From Turnera subulata (taxonomy: Eukaryota > Streptophyta > Magnoliopsida > Malpighiales > Passifloraceae): DNA of 64,000 nt. Location: the NCBI GenBank assembly GCA_028386065.3, contig JAKUCV010001034.1, positions 30,381 to 94,380 on the forward strand. The letters run 5' to 3'. Numbering within the stretch: position 1 is the stretch's first letter; each line of letters begins with the position of its first letter. A program made the translations under genes and the position numbers. The notes under the pieces were generated by a model. The model had not been told where the DNA came from. It did no database searches and saw only the letters and a program-made list of their open reading frames with translations. Shown piece by piece: positions 44,754 to 55,502 of this stretch.

Positions 44754-45190
44754 TGTAACGTCCCGGCTTGTCGACTGTCACTACAGACCAACACGGGACG
44801 TTTCCAACATGCTTTGTCCTCACTCGCACGTTTCCGGGGAAAACTTCCCTGGAGGTCACCCATCCTAGAATTGCTCTAAGTCAAGCACGTTTAACTTTGG
44901 AGTTTTCTAGAATGAGCACCGAAAAGGTAGGTGCACCTTGTTGATATAGTTAGTACCCATCAAACCGTTTAAGCTACTCTCAATTGTACAGTCCCATACC
45001 TGTACAACCTCGAAATCACTCTAACTGTGCAGCCCCATCCCTACACAGTCTCAGGATCTCTCCTATTCCAGTGTGGATCGGTTCATTCGCGTGCCCCTCC
45101 CTCTAGAAGCCTGCCAGAAGCCGCTCCTTGTCCATGCTCATCCCGGCACCGGTGTACACTTCCCGCTCTCATAGACCCCGGGGTGTCACA
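44754..45190 (-). mobile_element. Solo LTR with 5S rRNA-derived segment (Cassandra-type TRIM)
   Basis: On the plus strand the 437-bp unit runs from TGTAACGTCC to GGGTGTCACA (TG...CA) and is flanked by the direct repeat AGGAC (44749-44753 and 45191-45195). The corresponding place in unit 2 (about 48475-48481) is an empty site with a single AGGAC. Read on the minus strand it contains a clear 5S rRNA-like stretch. LTRs that carry 5S sequence are the hallmark of Cassandra terminal-repeat retrotransposons in miniature. Only one LTR is present, so this is a solo LTR left by recombination. Confidence 0.85.
44836..44935 (-). other. 5S rRNA-derived region within the solo LTR
   Basis: The minus strand reads AACTCCAAAGTTAAACGTGC and CTAGGATGGGTGACCTCCAG, close to the 3' two-thirds of plant 5S rRNA, including the pol III internal control region (box A-like AGTTAAACGTGCTTGA at 44881-44896 and box C-like AGGATGGGTGACCTCC at 44851-44866). 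The 5' part of 5S is missing or unrecognisable, so this is not a 5S gene. Confidence 0.88.
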
Positions 45191-45359
45191 AGGACAGCCC
45201 ACCCATCCATAATAATAATCGAATAGGGACATTTAAGAATATAAAACATTTTTGGGTTATAAATATGTTCAAGTAATCTACACAAATATAAATAAACAAA
45301 TATATTTATTAGAATAAAATCTTTAATAAATTCCATGACTCAAATATAACACGATCATT

Positions 45360-45895
45360 CAATGATTGGCTCTTGGGCATTAACACCACCATGCTCTGTC
45401 AGCACGATTTCAATCTTCTCTTCAGTGGCATCTACTCCCGCAAGAATGTATTCTCGTAAGTCTCCCTCCACATGAGTAACTTGAAGTTCTACAAAGAAAA
45501 ACAGAACTTTCAGTAAAAAGAAAACAAAAAGAATTATACAAGAATATTCGAATCAAATTTTTATAACAGAAAACAAAAAAAATAGGCATACTTAATCCAT
45601 CCACATATTGGAGCATTGTTCTTTGCTTCCCTCCCTTACCATCAAAGTCAATTTTACTCTTAGCTTTTGCTGGCCAGAGCGTAAGAGGCGGCACCCTAGT
45701 TTGATTGGCAACGCTGGTTGGGCCGGCTGCAGTTTTTAGAGTGTGGACAACCGCCTCCGTTTCTAGAGAAAGGAGGGACTGTAAGGTAAGAAATTGGTCA
45801 TTTGTCAGCCTTGCAGGGATGCAGCAACTCTTTGCTGAAGGTTAGTAATCACCTCAGTAGAGGGACCACTGTGGTGGTGGTGGTCTAGAATGAGA
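45360..45895 (-). pseudogene. Fragment of an unrecognised two-exon gene (gene X), unit 1
   Basis: Read on the minus strand, one exon gives GLLILDHHHHSGPSTEVITN, then after a 1-nt deletion TNDQFLTLQSLLSLETEAVV and GGKQRTMLQYVDGL. An intron of about 100 bp (starts GTATGCC) follows, and a second exon reads ELQVTHVEGDLREYILAG to IIE and a stop near 45358. I do not recognise the family. The upstream part is fused to exon 1 of the duplicated At4g37920-like gene. Confidence 0.55.
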
Positions 45896-46038
45896 AGGCC
45901 GTTGCCAAGCTGCTGCTGCTGCTGCTGATAGTGAAGGGATGATGGTGACGATGTGGAGGCAAGTGGAGAGGAGGAGGGTATTATATTAAGAGGCGCGAGA
46001 CTAGAAGGGAAGAGGGAATTGAAGGTGTCAAGAAGCAT
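45805..46038 (-). CDS. Chimeric ORF: transit-peptide exon of the At4g37920-like gene fused to gene X
   Basis: A 77-aa ORF begins MLLDTFNSLFPSSLAPLN like the real gene, runs into a Gln tract from the CTG repeat, and continues as GNGLLILDHHHHSGP from gene X, stopping after SLQG because of a 1-nt deletion relative to the unit 2 copy. Its upstream sequence is a duplicate of the real gene's promoter region, so transcription is possible. It is a by-product of the tandem duplication; function is doubtful. Confidence 0.55.
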   Translation of the reverse strand: MLLDTFNSLFPSSLAPLNIIPSSSPLASTSSPSSLHYQQQQQQLGNGLLILDHHHHSGPSTEVITNLQQRVAASLQG

Positions 46039-46800
46039 TTCCTTCTTTGTTTGTGAATGTGTGTGTGTGGCTCAGTAGGGGCGCAGGGGTTTAAGGTTTT
46101 AGCAGATTGGGTTTGAACTCGGTACAGTCTTTAAATTTTGACGCTGGAAATAATAAAGATATGAGTGGAAAAAAGAAGGACGCGAGAAGATAAAGTCATT
46201 TATCACTAATTACTAATTAGGGCTTTGCCCATCTCTTTTCACAAAAAAAAATTCATGACGGCAAAACGTCACCATCTGCCGAATCAAGCCCAGGACCACA
46301 TGGTTAAAACTTCAAAGCCAGAGATAAGATAGTTCTCCGAATTTAAATAACCCCTCTCCGGTCATATTTGTTCTTCATTTAAAAGGAAAGTTTCTAACAA
46401 ATGTAGTACAATCTCTGTGTTGTTCAGACAAAAAATCGAGGCTCTCGCTTCCAATAGTTCATCTTTCCAACAGTTGTGTAACTCCTGAGACTCATCCTAT
46501 CCCTATCCTCTACAGATTTTTCTCTCTAGCTCGTACTGGAAAAGAATTTCAAATAAATTTTTATCTATACTCACAATTTTCTTCGTATAGTTTTTATCTA
46601 TACTGGCCCATTAACTATTAACCCTAAATAACGCATACGAAAATTTTTGGGTGGAAGCAAAGTAAATGGCGCTCCAACATTATTACTATTGGCATGTATT
46701 GTTTGGAAAATATTTAAAATCATAAACATGTCTGACATGATAAAAAAAAATAAAAAGAAACAAAGACATGAGGCCTGAACCAACAAAATCCACGGATAGT

Positions 46801-47779
46801 TAGGGTTGAGCAAAGAAATCGTGTCGACCGAGCCGTCCCGATACCGAGGTTATACCGACGGTATCGGTTCGAAAAATGGGTAAGTCCCTGAGCCACCCCA
46901 TATTCTTGTACCGTGCCGAACTAAAGGCTCTAGTATGTTCGTCGGGTGTGTTTTGAACCGTCGGTATTCGCATAGGCCGATACCGCCAGGCCTAATACAT
47001 ACCCCACCAACCTAAAAAATATAAACACCCCAACCCAATACCCAGTAACCTACCCAGAGTCCATATTGAAACCATAAAAATAAAATCATACCCTAATTCA
47101 CTAAACTTCACTTCACCCTCTCTCTCTCCCTCTTGTTGTTTCTCTCTTTTGACTCAGAACTCTTCTTCTTGAACCCTCTTCTTTGTCTATCTCTCTCTCA
47201 ACTCCGGCCGGCCCCTTCCTCCTCCGAGGCTCCGCCGCCTAATTCCCCTCCTCCCTCAACTCCAATCTCCACAAACCTAAAAGCTTTCCAATCAACCCTT
47301 TCACGATCGAGTTCGACCAATCAACCCTCGTTCGATTTTTTAGTGTCAAAAACCCTAATTCCCAAATCAAAGCAATTTTGGGCTTTGATGATTGATCATT
47401 GAATTTCTATGTTAGTGAAATAGGCTTGATATTTGGATTTGGATATGGTTAGGTATGTAATTCTGGGCATTGTTTCCTTTCTGTTTGTAATTCTATATTT
47501 GAATGCTTGTTGAATGTTGAATTTTCTGGGCATGGTTGATGGTTATGTTTATGTTTGAAAATGAAATTCTGGGAAATTTAGTGTTCTTGCCTTGGTTATG
47601 TTGTCGGCATCAACATGGCTCAAAGTCGACCGTACCGACGTCGGTATTGATCGGTACCATGCTGATCGGTACTGAAGGAAACATGGCTCGACGTTGGTCG
47701 GAATATTGGGCATTCGAAAAAGTGATACCTATTCATGTTTCGGCACAACATATGCGAACCGACAGTTTGCAAACCCCTT
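46801..47779. mobile_element. Non-autonomous hAT-like element, unit 2 copy (979 bp)
   Basis: Same element as 43066-44054, with ends TAGGGTTGAGCAAA and, reversed, AAGGGGTTTGCAAA and flanks CGGATAGT and CTGATAGT (one mismatch in 8). The cleaner flanks here support hAT origin and show that insertion came before the tandem duplication. Confidence 0.75.
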
Positions 47780-47787
47780 CTGATAGT

Positions 47788-48660
47788 TTATTGAAAGGAT
47801 CCAAAAAAAAAACTAGAAATTGTATTTAAGCAATTTCTAATGGAGTCAAGTGTCCCACTGGTGAGGTTCCGAGTACACAGGGAGATAATCATGCAACGGA
47901 ATCAAAATCGGAACAGTCACAAGTGATAAGATCAACATTGATTCAATAAGCCTCATTGGTGTGTCTTTGTCCCTTCTTCTTACAATATCAAGATTAAACA
48001 CAAGACATGGAACATATCATTCTCGCATATGTTTAATCTATGGTTTCTTGATGCTCGAGTTAACTATCCAAAACAGATACTATTGGTATCCTATATCACT
48101 CAAATCTAAGCACGACCATACATTTACAGTTCAACTCTATTAAAGGGCCCGACAGATATAATTCTCATTATATGGGCTAGACAATTCCTTCTTGATCAAA
48201 CAAATCCCTTTACACATTATATGATATACCCAACGATAACTCTAAGGTCTACCCAATTACGAGTAACCTAGAGTAATGTCAAAGCACATGACTTATGTAC
48301 TGAGAACCTTGATGATCTTAGGTCTAAGGACAAAACTTATAAGAACCACTAATGACAACATATGTAACGTTCTTAAGTTGAGTCGGTCTAGTCCACAAGT
48401 TCTCTAACGTGTACCTGTATGTAGACCTTGTATCTCAAATGATTCTCAATATGCACTAGTCTTAATGATTTATTAGGACTGCCCACCCATCCATAATAAT
48501 AATCGACTAGGGATATTTAAGAATATAAACCATTTTTGGGTTATAAATATGTTCAAGTAATCTTCACAAATATAAATAAACAAATAAATTTATTAGAATA
48601 AAATATTTAATAAAAACTATGACTCAAATATAACACGATCATTCAATGATAGGCTCTTGG
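47788..48660. other. Unassigned repeat-like sequence, unit 2
   Basis: Counterpart of 44063-44748 plus 45196-45360 with the solo LTR absent. No genes were recognised. Confidence 0.4.
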
Positions 48661-49250
48661 GCATTACACTAACACCACCATACTCTGCCGCACGGTTTCA
48701 ACCTTCTCTTCAATGGCTTCTACTCCCGCAAGAATGTATTCTCATAAGTCTCCCTCGACAGGAGTAACTTGAAGTTCTACAAAGAAAAATAAAACTTTCA
48801 ATAAAAAGAAAACAAAAGGAATTATACAAGAATATACGAATCAAATTTTTATAACAAAAAACAAAAAAAAAAATAGGCATACTCAATCCATCCACAAACT
48901 GGAGCATTGTTCTTTGCTTCCCTCCCTCACCATGAAAGTCAATTTTACTCTTAGCTTTTTCTGGTCAGAGCGCAAGAGGCGGCACCATTCTTTGATTAGC
49001 AGCGCTGGTTGGGCCGGCTGCAGTTTTCAGAGTGTGGACTACCGCCTCCTTTTCTAGAGAAAGGAGGGACTATAAGGTAAGAAATTGGTCATTTGTCAGC
49101 CCTGCAAGGATGTCAGCAACTCTTTGTCGAAGGTTGGTAATCACCTCAGTAGAGGGGACCACTTTGGTGGTGGTGGTCTAGAATGAGAAGGCCGCTGCCA
49201 AGCACAGTAGGGATGAAGCTGGTCAAGCCGATCATAATTGGCTGAGTGTG
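48660..49250 (-). pseudogene. Gene X fragment, unit 2
   Basis: Second copy of the gene X fragment. It extends past the duplication boundary into CTTGGCAGCGGCCTTCTC and further upstream sequence, so it shows the original context. Exon 1 keeps the frame at the place where the chimeric copy lost one nucleotide (VADILAGLTNDQF) but has a stop at the TLQS position. Exon 2 has a stop after ELQVTPVEGDL. It is non-functional. Confidence 0.5.
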
Positions 49251-50846
49251 AATGTTGATTGAGCCATCCTAGATACTACCTTATATAAGAGTTAAGTTCT
49301 TTAGTTAGTTAGCTTCGTATCTTGAATTACAGTCTACCCTGATTTTGTATAGTTGATATCAGCTATAGTTATCTTTGTTCATCTAGGACTCTCACTAGTA
49401 TGCATCCTTACTGTACTCATCAATTGTATATCAATTGTATATTTAATCATGGAATATGTAACCTGAAACTTATTAAAGTAAATACAATTCTTTCATTCAC
49501 TATCATATAAAAAAAGTCAGTTAAAAGAAACTAAAAACAGAATGCCAACTTGATGAACTAATCAGACTCTATTGACTGAAATGGTGTTGTCATCATTAGA
49601 GTCATGCTACCAAGTGAGAGGTAGCTGGGGAGGGATAACATCTTCAACCAAAAAAAAAATTATCATTTAATACATATGTAAAAAAAAAGTGCATGCAAGC
49701 ACCTATGTTAAACTACAAAATCTAAAAAACAAAATGTCAGCTCAGTGAACTTACTAGTTGACAGAAGTGGTAGTGTCCCATTGCAAGTTGACAGAATCGT
49801 TACTATCAGGGGGCCAGTGTGGGCGGGGTGAACATAAAATGTAATTCTAAGACTCTATTTGGCCAGGCAAGCCCATTTGTTGCAGCTGATTGGAGCTGTC
49901 ATTCACCATCTCTCAATCTGCATACAAAGAAAAAGAGCCTGACAATAAACCATCACTGAATCAAAAGCTAATTTCAAAAATAAATCAAAACCTAACGGGA
50001 AAAAAGAATCAAAACCTAACAAAAAAAAGGACATTCAAAATAATACGAAAACAAATCAGGCAAGAACATAAACACTAAGGATAAGAACCTAAAATAGATA
50101 GCTGAAACGATTTGTTCAAGAAAAAGAATCACCAAAACGGAAAAGGAACTAGTCCTAACAAAAAAAAAATTAGAGAAAAAAGATGTGAGGCTTAGCAAAC
50201 AAAAAAAAAAGCCTAAATAAGAGAAAGCAAATATCAATAGAGGAAAAAAGTGAGGAGAGAAACCCTAAATTTATCAATATTACCAAATCGGTGGAAGGAG
50301 GCAATGTTTTTTTTTATTTAACATCGGTTTAACATTTGATTCATAAAAAAAATGGTTAAGACCTTCTTTTTCAATGGGCATATTCTTTAAAGTATGAATA
50401 AAACAACATTATATTATTGGATTCTATCCTTATGTTGTTTAAAATTTTTAGGTTAAAAAAATTTAGTATGGTCACTATAACTATATCGTAGATCCATTAC
50501 TATGTGTACCGAACCGAAAAGCCAAGGCATTGATGTTTTTCTACATTGGGAGTGATGTAGCCTAAGCAATTTTGGGAAAAATAGGAGACAAAGTCACCAA
50601 TATACTTACTATCAAGAAAGAAACAATATTCTCATAAAAAGTGAAAGAAATAATGGTTAGGGACATACCATCTCTATTTTAATATACTTCCTTACCATCT
50701 CTATTTTTAGATCTTTATCAACTGAATCAAACAAAAACTCTAGAACCCCTCATGCAGTCACACTAAAAGGAGGCGATATTTGCACTCCACAAGTTTATAA
50801 CCGCGCTCCATTTTCACTTTTTTGTTTTCAAAATGACAATAATACC
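49251..50846. other. Intergenic sequence
   Basis: AT-rich with several poly-A runs (around 49650, 49680, 50160 and 50200). The minor ORFs are low-complexity. Nothing was recognised. Confidence 0.45.
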
Positions 50847-52450
50847 TGTGAACACCCAAATTTGACCCACGAATATTTTACTAAAATTGGATTCCAAACA
50901 TGCTTAACTTAAAGTTAATAAGGTGATTTAATTTTGATTCAAGGCATGATAAGAATTTAACTTAGTAAAATTAATGTATTTTGGTAAACTAAGCCTTTGT
51001 GCATCTAGACCTTAGGATTAATGGGACGATTTGATCTTAGGATAAAACATATAATAAGGTTTATTTACATCAAGATACATTTCATTGCTTGGGCTCCTTT
51101 AGTTGTTTTTAACCCAATTATATTGAGATGATTTATTTTTGGGTTAGGAATGAGTCTAAGGGTCCAAGTAGATGGATTTTCCAGAGTTTACCCAACCCAT
51201 TAACACATTTCTTGCAGGTTAATTCTTACTCTGATTTTCGTGGAAAATTAGAGCTAAATCATCATTTATGTAGAAATGTTGTTTTTGGTATGATTTAGTA
51301 TGAAATAGGCATCAAGGTGTAATTAATCTATTATGGAATGATTTAGAGGGAGTAATAATCAAGTAATTGAGTGATTCTGGGTTGATTAGAGGTTAATTAC
51401 GCGGTAAGATCAAATCAGGGCTGAATTAGGGGGATTGGGAGTTCGAAAATGGAAAGAACGGGTGACACGCAGGGCAACCGGCGATCATCTCGCAACGACC
51501 GCCAGGTGCTGGCCGGCATCCGCTCAAGACCGCCGGCACTGGCGGTCAAGCAGTAGATGACCCCCGGCAGCGGCGGTCATGCCTTCCCAGATTCGCCCAA
51601 ATCTCCGATTTTGTTTCTAATTTTGATCCTACGCAGTTTTGGACCAGATTTTCGGGCATAATCTTCACCATTAAGCAGATCCACACCTCTAGGCTTCCCA
51701 GAGCACTGTAAATAGGACCCCTCACACACATTTCAAATGATCACACATTTTTCTCACATAACACCTATAAGCCTTGAGTGCTTGGAGAAACTCTACTTCT
51801 CCAAGCTTAGAAATACATTCCTTAGGCAGAAACTCTAGAAGAATTTCGTGGGAGACATTAGCAGTAGTCCACCAAGGAGAAGTCAAGAAGAGGTTCAACC
51901 ATAGAGCTTAGAAGTGGCAAGAAGGTGGGTGCAGAACTCAAGCCATTGCAAGGAGCTAGAGGAGGGCTACAAGAGGTAACACTAAACCTCCTTTTGATTG
52001 ATTTTTGTTGATTATATGCTGATGCTTTTGATGATGTAAGTGGCCGATTTGTGCCATGTTTAGAACTACGTGGCTTTGAACCCGGTCACTCAGGTACGTA
52101 GGTAGTCTCGGTTTTACAACGGGATACAAGCCAAATCTTCTTCTTCCCCCCTTCTCTTTATCTTTGACACACGCACACTTGCACCAGGCACACTTGCATT
52201 TTATAGTTGCACACAGTCTCGACCCAACATGGATGGGTGCTTAACATCTTCCCATCTGTGACGAACCTCCAATCCCATGTCTTCGGTTCGCCATGACCAT
52301 GTAGCCTAAGAGAGTCATCTAAAGGTTTTTCCCAAGTTTTGCCCTTAATAAAACTCGAGTGGCGACTCCAATGACATGGGATTGACCCAAAGAAGAAGGT
52401 CTAAGGAAATAGGTGAATAGGCCCAAATAATTCTGGGTCGGGTATTCACA
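50847..52450 (+). repeat. 5' LTR of the Tat-type element
   Basis: Matches the 3' LTR over its length with scattered substitutions. A GC-rich island with palindromes GACCGCC/GGCGGTC lies at 51470-51583. Where the 3' LTR has TATAAATA, this copy reads TGTAAATA (51707-51714), so its promoter is probably weakened. Confidence 0.9.
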
Positions 52451-52452
52451 GT

Positions 52453-52470
52453 TGGCGACTCCACTGGGGA
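52453..52470 (+). other. Primer-binding site
   Basis: TGGCGACTCCACTGGGGA two bases after the 5' LTR. It starts TGG, complementary to the CCA end of a tRNA, and resembles the tRNA-Arg-type sites described for Ogre elements. Confidence 0.75.
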
Positions 52471-52958
52471 AGTAGTGGGTTCAAAAGACTTTGTGCAATT
52501 GTCGAATCTTGTGTGCCTTTTACTTGTCATCATAAGTGCCTTGCATTCATGACAATTGATGTGAAGCCTTTACCTTAAGAGGGCGAGGGAATCCAAATCC
52601 GCTACATGCTTTCCTTAAGCGATAGTGGTTTGAGTGAACCCGTTTCTCGATGATTAGCAATGATGGGGATTAATGTGCCATGGACCTCACGTGATATCCT
52701 TTATCACATATGAGTAGGTCAGCCTATACCCTAGAGGCAATCTTTCGGCCCACAACCAGCTGCATACCCTGAGCATCTCATGCATTATGAATCAATAAGT
52801 GGTACGTGCATTTGAGTGATTAATTGTTGTAAGTTCAAGCAAGTGTAAACAGTTTGCCCCTTATTCTCGCATACCCCAAAACGGAATGAGAAAATGTATA
52901 TCGGGAAGCCCATGGGATACCGGGCCTCTGATTCCCATGCTTCAAATGCTAGGGCAAG

Positions 52959-53906
52959 ATGAGTGAAGAAAACGATGCTAAGGTGGCTGAGGAGTCCATG
53001 GACCTATTGAAAGATCCGATGGTTAGGGATGCGCTACTAGCATTGCAAAAGGGGAAGATGGTGTCCCCTGGAGTGATGGGGGACAAGTTTCAAAGTCAGG
53101 CGGTGAGAGCAAGGTGGTGGTCATCCAAGATGAAGACTCATCGACACAAGAATCCAAGGGAAATGAGGAAAGGCTTAAGAGGGTGGAAGAGTTATTGAAG
53201 GCTATGAAGAGAAAAGAAGATGACTGAGACTTGGACTGCTTGTCCCTGTTCCCCAGTGCCCGGCTAACTGAAAAGTTCAAGATGCCCGATATTGAGAAGT
53301 TCAACGAAACGGGATGCCCTACAATCCATCTAAAGATCTGTGTGAGGATGTTGCAGCCTATGGGAATAGGGCCAGAACTGATGGTCTAACTGTTCCAAAG
53401 GACTTTGTCGGGAGCGGCATTGAAATGGTTCATGACCTTGGATGAGAGCAAGGTGAGCAAGTGGGATGACATCTGCAAGGTGTTTATAGACCAGTACAGT
53501 TACAATACTGAAGTAGATGTAACCAAGAGGGATCTTGAGACAACCAAGCAGGAGGCCTAGGAGACCCTCTCTGCCTATATCTCGAGATCGCGCGGCAAAG
53601 CATTATTGATGGTAAATAGGCCCAGATCAAGAATCTCCAGCCAGCTTACTATGATCGCATGGTTGGAAACTATTATGCAAACTTCAAAGTCCTAATCGGG
53701 GCCGGGATACAATTGGAAGACGCTATCAGCTCTGGGAAAATCAAGGCCTCGGTGGATGTTCTCGCATCTAGAAGAAACTTTAATATGTCCCAAGGAAAAA
53801 GGTCTGCTTAGGTGAACCATGTTGCCGTCCAGGCTCCACTACAGATCGGATCGAAGCCCAGGAACTTTACTCCCCTCCCCATGTCATTGGGAAAGATGCT
53901 CAAGAA
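52959..53906 (+). pseudogene. Tat gag, N-terminal part (broken)
   Basis: Begins MSEENDAKVAEESMDLLKDP at 52959, with a frameshift near 53190 and stops near 53226 and 53388. The gag core is readable as GAALKWFMTLDESKVSKWDD and VFIDQYSYN at about 53413-53510. It continues in shifting frames into the long open frame that follows. Confidence 0.8.
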
Positions 53907-55502
53907 ATGTATGGAGAAAAGTTTGCTGCAACCTTTGGACCCGAGCCCGATTCGCCCCTTAGGGGAGACCCTAACAAGTTCTGTGAATTCCATCAGATGG
54001 CTGGACATATTACCGACCATTGCCCTCGACTCTGCCACGAAATCCAGGACATGATAGAGAGAAATGAAATAATTCTACCCAAAAGGCCACATACCAAGCT
54101 GAATCCGTTACCCCGGCACGAAGAGATTGATATGATAGAGGCAGAACCCGTACCTGAATATGAATGCTTAGTGCTTGACCTCAGTGAGTATGTGGATTCA
54201 GATGAGGAAGTTGATGTTATCACCAGATCTGGAAAGGTAGCAAGAAGAGCTCCCCTCCGTTTAGATGAACTTGAAGAAGCAACGGATCCTGAAGAAGATG
54301 TGATAGTTAAACAACTAAAGAAGACTCAAGCAAACATATCAATCTGGGGTCTGCTGATGGCTTCACGTCCACATCGAGAGAAGGTCCTTCAAACCTTAAG
54401 CAAAGCCCATGTCCCTATCGACACTGCTCCAGAAACGTTAGCCAACATGATAGCCTCCGTGGAAACCGATAATCAAATATCCTTCTCTGATAAGGATTTG
54501 CGCCCGGATAGGGGAGTTCATGTTGAGGCACTGTACATCACCGTCCAAGTCAAAGACAACCAAGTCCCATTGGTATTGATAGACAATGGATCAGCTTTGA
54601 ATGTGTGTCCCCTGAAAACTGCAAGCTTGTTGGGATTTGGGGCTACAGATTTCTTGCCATCACGAACAATGGTCAGGGCATATGACAATGCTCGGCAGGA
54701 AGTTTTAGGGATGATAAAATTAGAGGTGACCATCGGGCCTGCTCCTTTTATGATAGAATTCCAAGTGTTGGACATCACATCCAGCTTTAACTTACTTCTT
54801 GGGAGACCTTGGTTGCACCAAACCCGAGCAGTAGCATCCACGTTGCACCAGATGCTGCGGTTTCCCTATCAAGGAGGGATAGTCACCATCAAGGGGGAGA
54901 CAGCCGAGAAGAATATCAAGCCAGTATTTGGAATTGAAGGAGACGAGGAAGTATCTTTGTCAGGTTTTATCTTTGAGTCCGTCGGTACTATAATGGCAGA
55001 CAAGTTGGTTTACAAACCACCTTATTATGACCCATTTGGTAACATGGTAGTCATAGAGATCATGAAAAAGAAGGAATATTTCCCAATCATGGGGCTAGGG
55101 AAGAAACAACAAGGGATATTAAAAGTTCCTCGGGTTCATACCACTAAACCACCCTTTGGTCTGGGATATATCCCAACCGAGACAGAGATTGAGAAACAGA
55201 AGGAAAAGGACCAAGCAAGGGCATTGGCTCGAAAGAAGAAGCAAGAATTGGACTTTGTCATGTCTCCCTATTTCAAGACGTTGAATGGCTACTTTGTGAA
55301 GAAGGGAGAAGACTTTCTTTTCTGTGGGTTCCCGAAACCATGGGTGTGCACTATCACGAAGATCAGGAAGCCAGGATTTGAGCTGTTCTTTGACTGTTAT
55401 CCAGAGGAAGAAGAAAAGGTAGGGAAAAATAAAGAGGATGAGAATGAAGAGGAAGAAGACTTTGGCTGTGGGACCCTTTTTGAAGAAACGGAGGTTGCTT
55501 AA
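53907..55502 (+). CDS. Tat gag C-terminus with aspartic protease (531-codon open frame)
   Basis: An uninterrupted frame of 531 codons. Near residues 26-42 is a zinc-knuckle-like CEFHQMAGHITDHC (C-X2-H-X4-H-X4-C), as in Tat gag proteins. Near residue 220 is VPLVLIDNGSALNVCPL, the protease active site as D-N-G-S, followed by NLLLGRPWLHQ, its second block. A G-patch-like PPFGLGYIP follows near 415, then a Glu-rich tail. The frame ends in EETEVA and TAA. The ATG at 53907 is only the first Met in the frame; upstream gag is broken, so this is a remnant although long and open. Confidence 0.82.
   Translation: MYGEKFAATFGPEPDSPLRGDPNKFCEFHQMAGHITDHCPRLCHEIQDMIERNEIILPKRPHTKLNPLPRHEEIDMIEAEPVPEYECLVLDLSEYVDSDEEVDVITRSGKVARRAPLRLDELEEATDPEEDVIVKQLKKTQANISIWGLLMASRPHREKVLQTLSKAHVPIDTAPETLANMIASVETDNQISFSDKDLRPDRGVHVEALYITVQVKDNQVPLVLIDNGSALNVCPLKTASLLGFGATDFLPSRTMVRAYDNARQEVLGMIKLEVTIGPAPFMIEFQVLDITSSFNLLLGRPWLHQTRAVASTLHQMLRFPYQGGIVTIKGETAEKNIKPVFGIEGDEEVSLSGFIFESVGTIMADKLVYKPPYYDPFGNMVVIEIMKKKEYFPIMGLGKKQQGILKVPRVHTTKPPFGLGYIPTETEIEKQKEKDQARALARKKKQELDFVMSPYFKTLNGYFVKKGEDFLFCGFPKPWVCTITKIRKPGFELFFDCYPEEEEKVGKNKEDENEEEEDFGCGTLFEETEVA

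Larger units (their letters stand above)
42227..45908. repeat. Tandem duplication, unit 1
   Basis: Starts in the CTG repeat of exon 1 of the At4g37920-like gene, covers the gene's 5' end and upstream DNA, a hAT-like element, unassigned repeat-like sequence, a solo LTR and a fragment of another gene. It is repeated at 45909-49201. Homology runs essentially end to end, interrupted by the solo LTR (unit 1 only) and a ~64-bp segment near 46673-46736 present only in unit 2. Confidence 0.88.
45909..49201. repeat. Tandem duplication, unit 2
   Basis: Begins at the CTG repeat (45909-45928) and ends at GCCGCTGCCAAG near 49201, where unit 1 ends GCCGTTGCCAAG before its junction. Only the exon-1 part of the At4g37920-like gene up to the Gln tract is included. 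It lacks the solo LTR. Confidence 0.88.

Noticed and set aside
44836..44935. 5S rRNA gene
   Set aside because: Only the 3' two-thirds are recognisable, with several substitutions, and it lies inside a TG...CA unit with a 5-bp duplication, so it is a retrotransposon LTR rather than a 5S gene.
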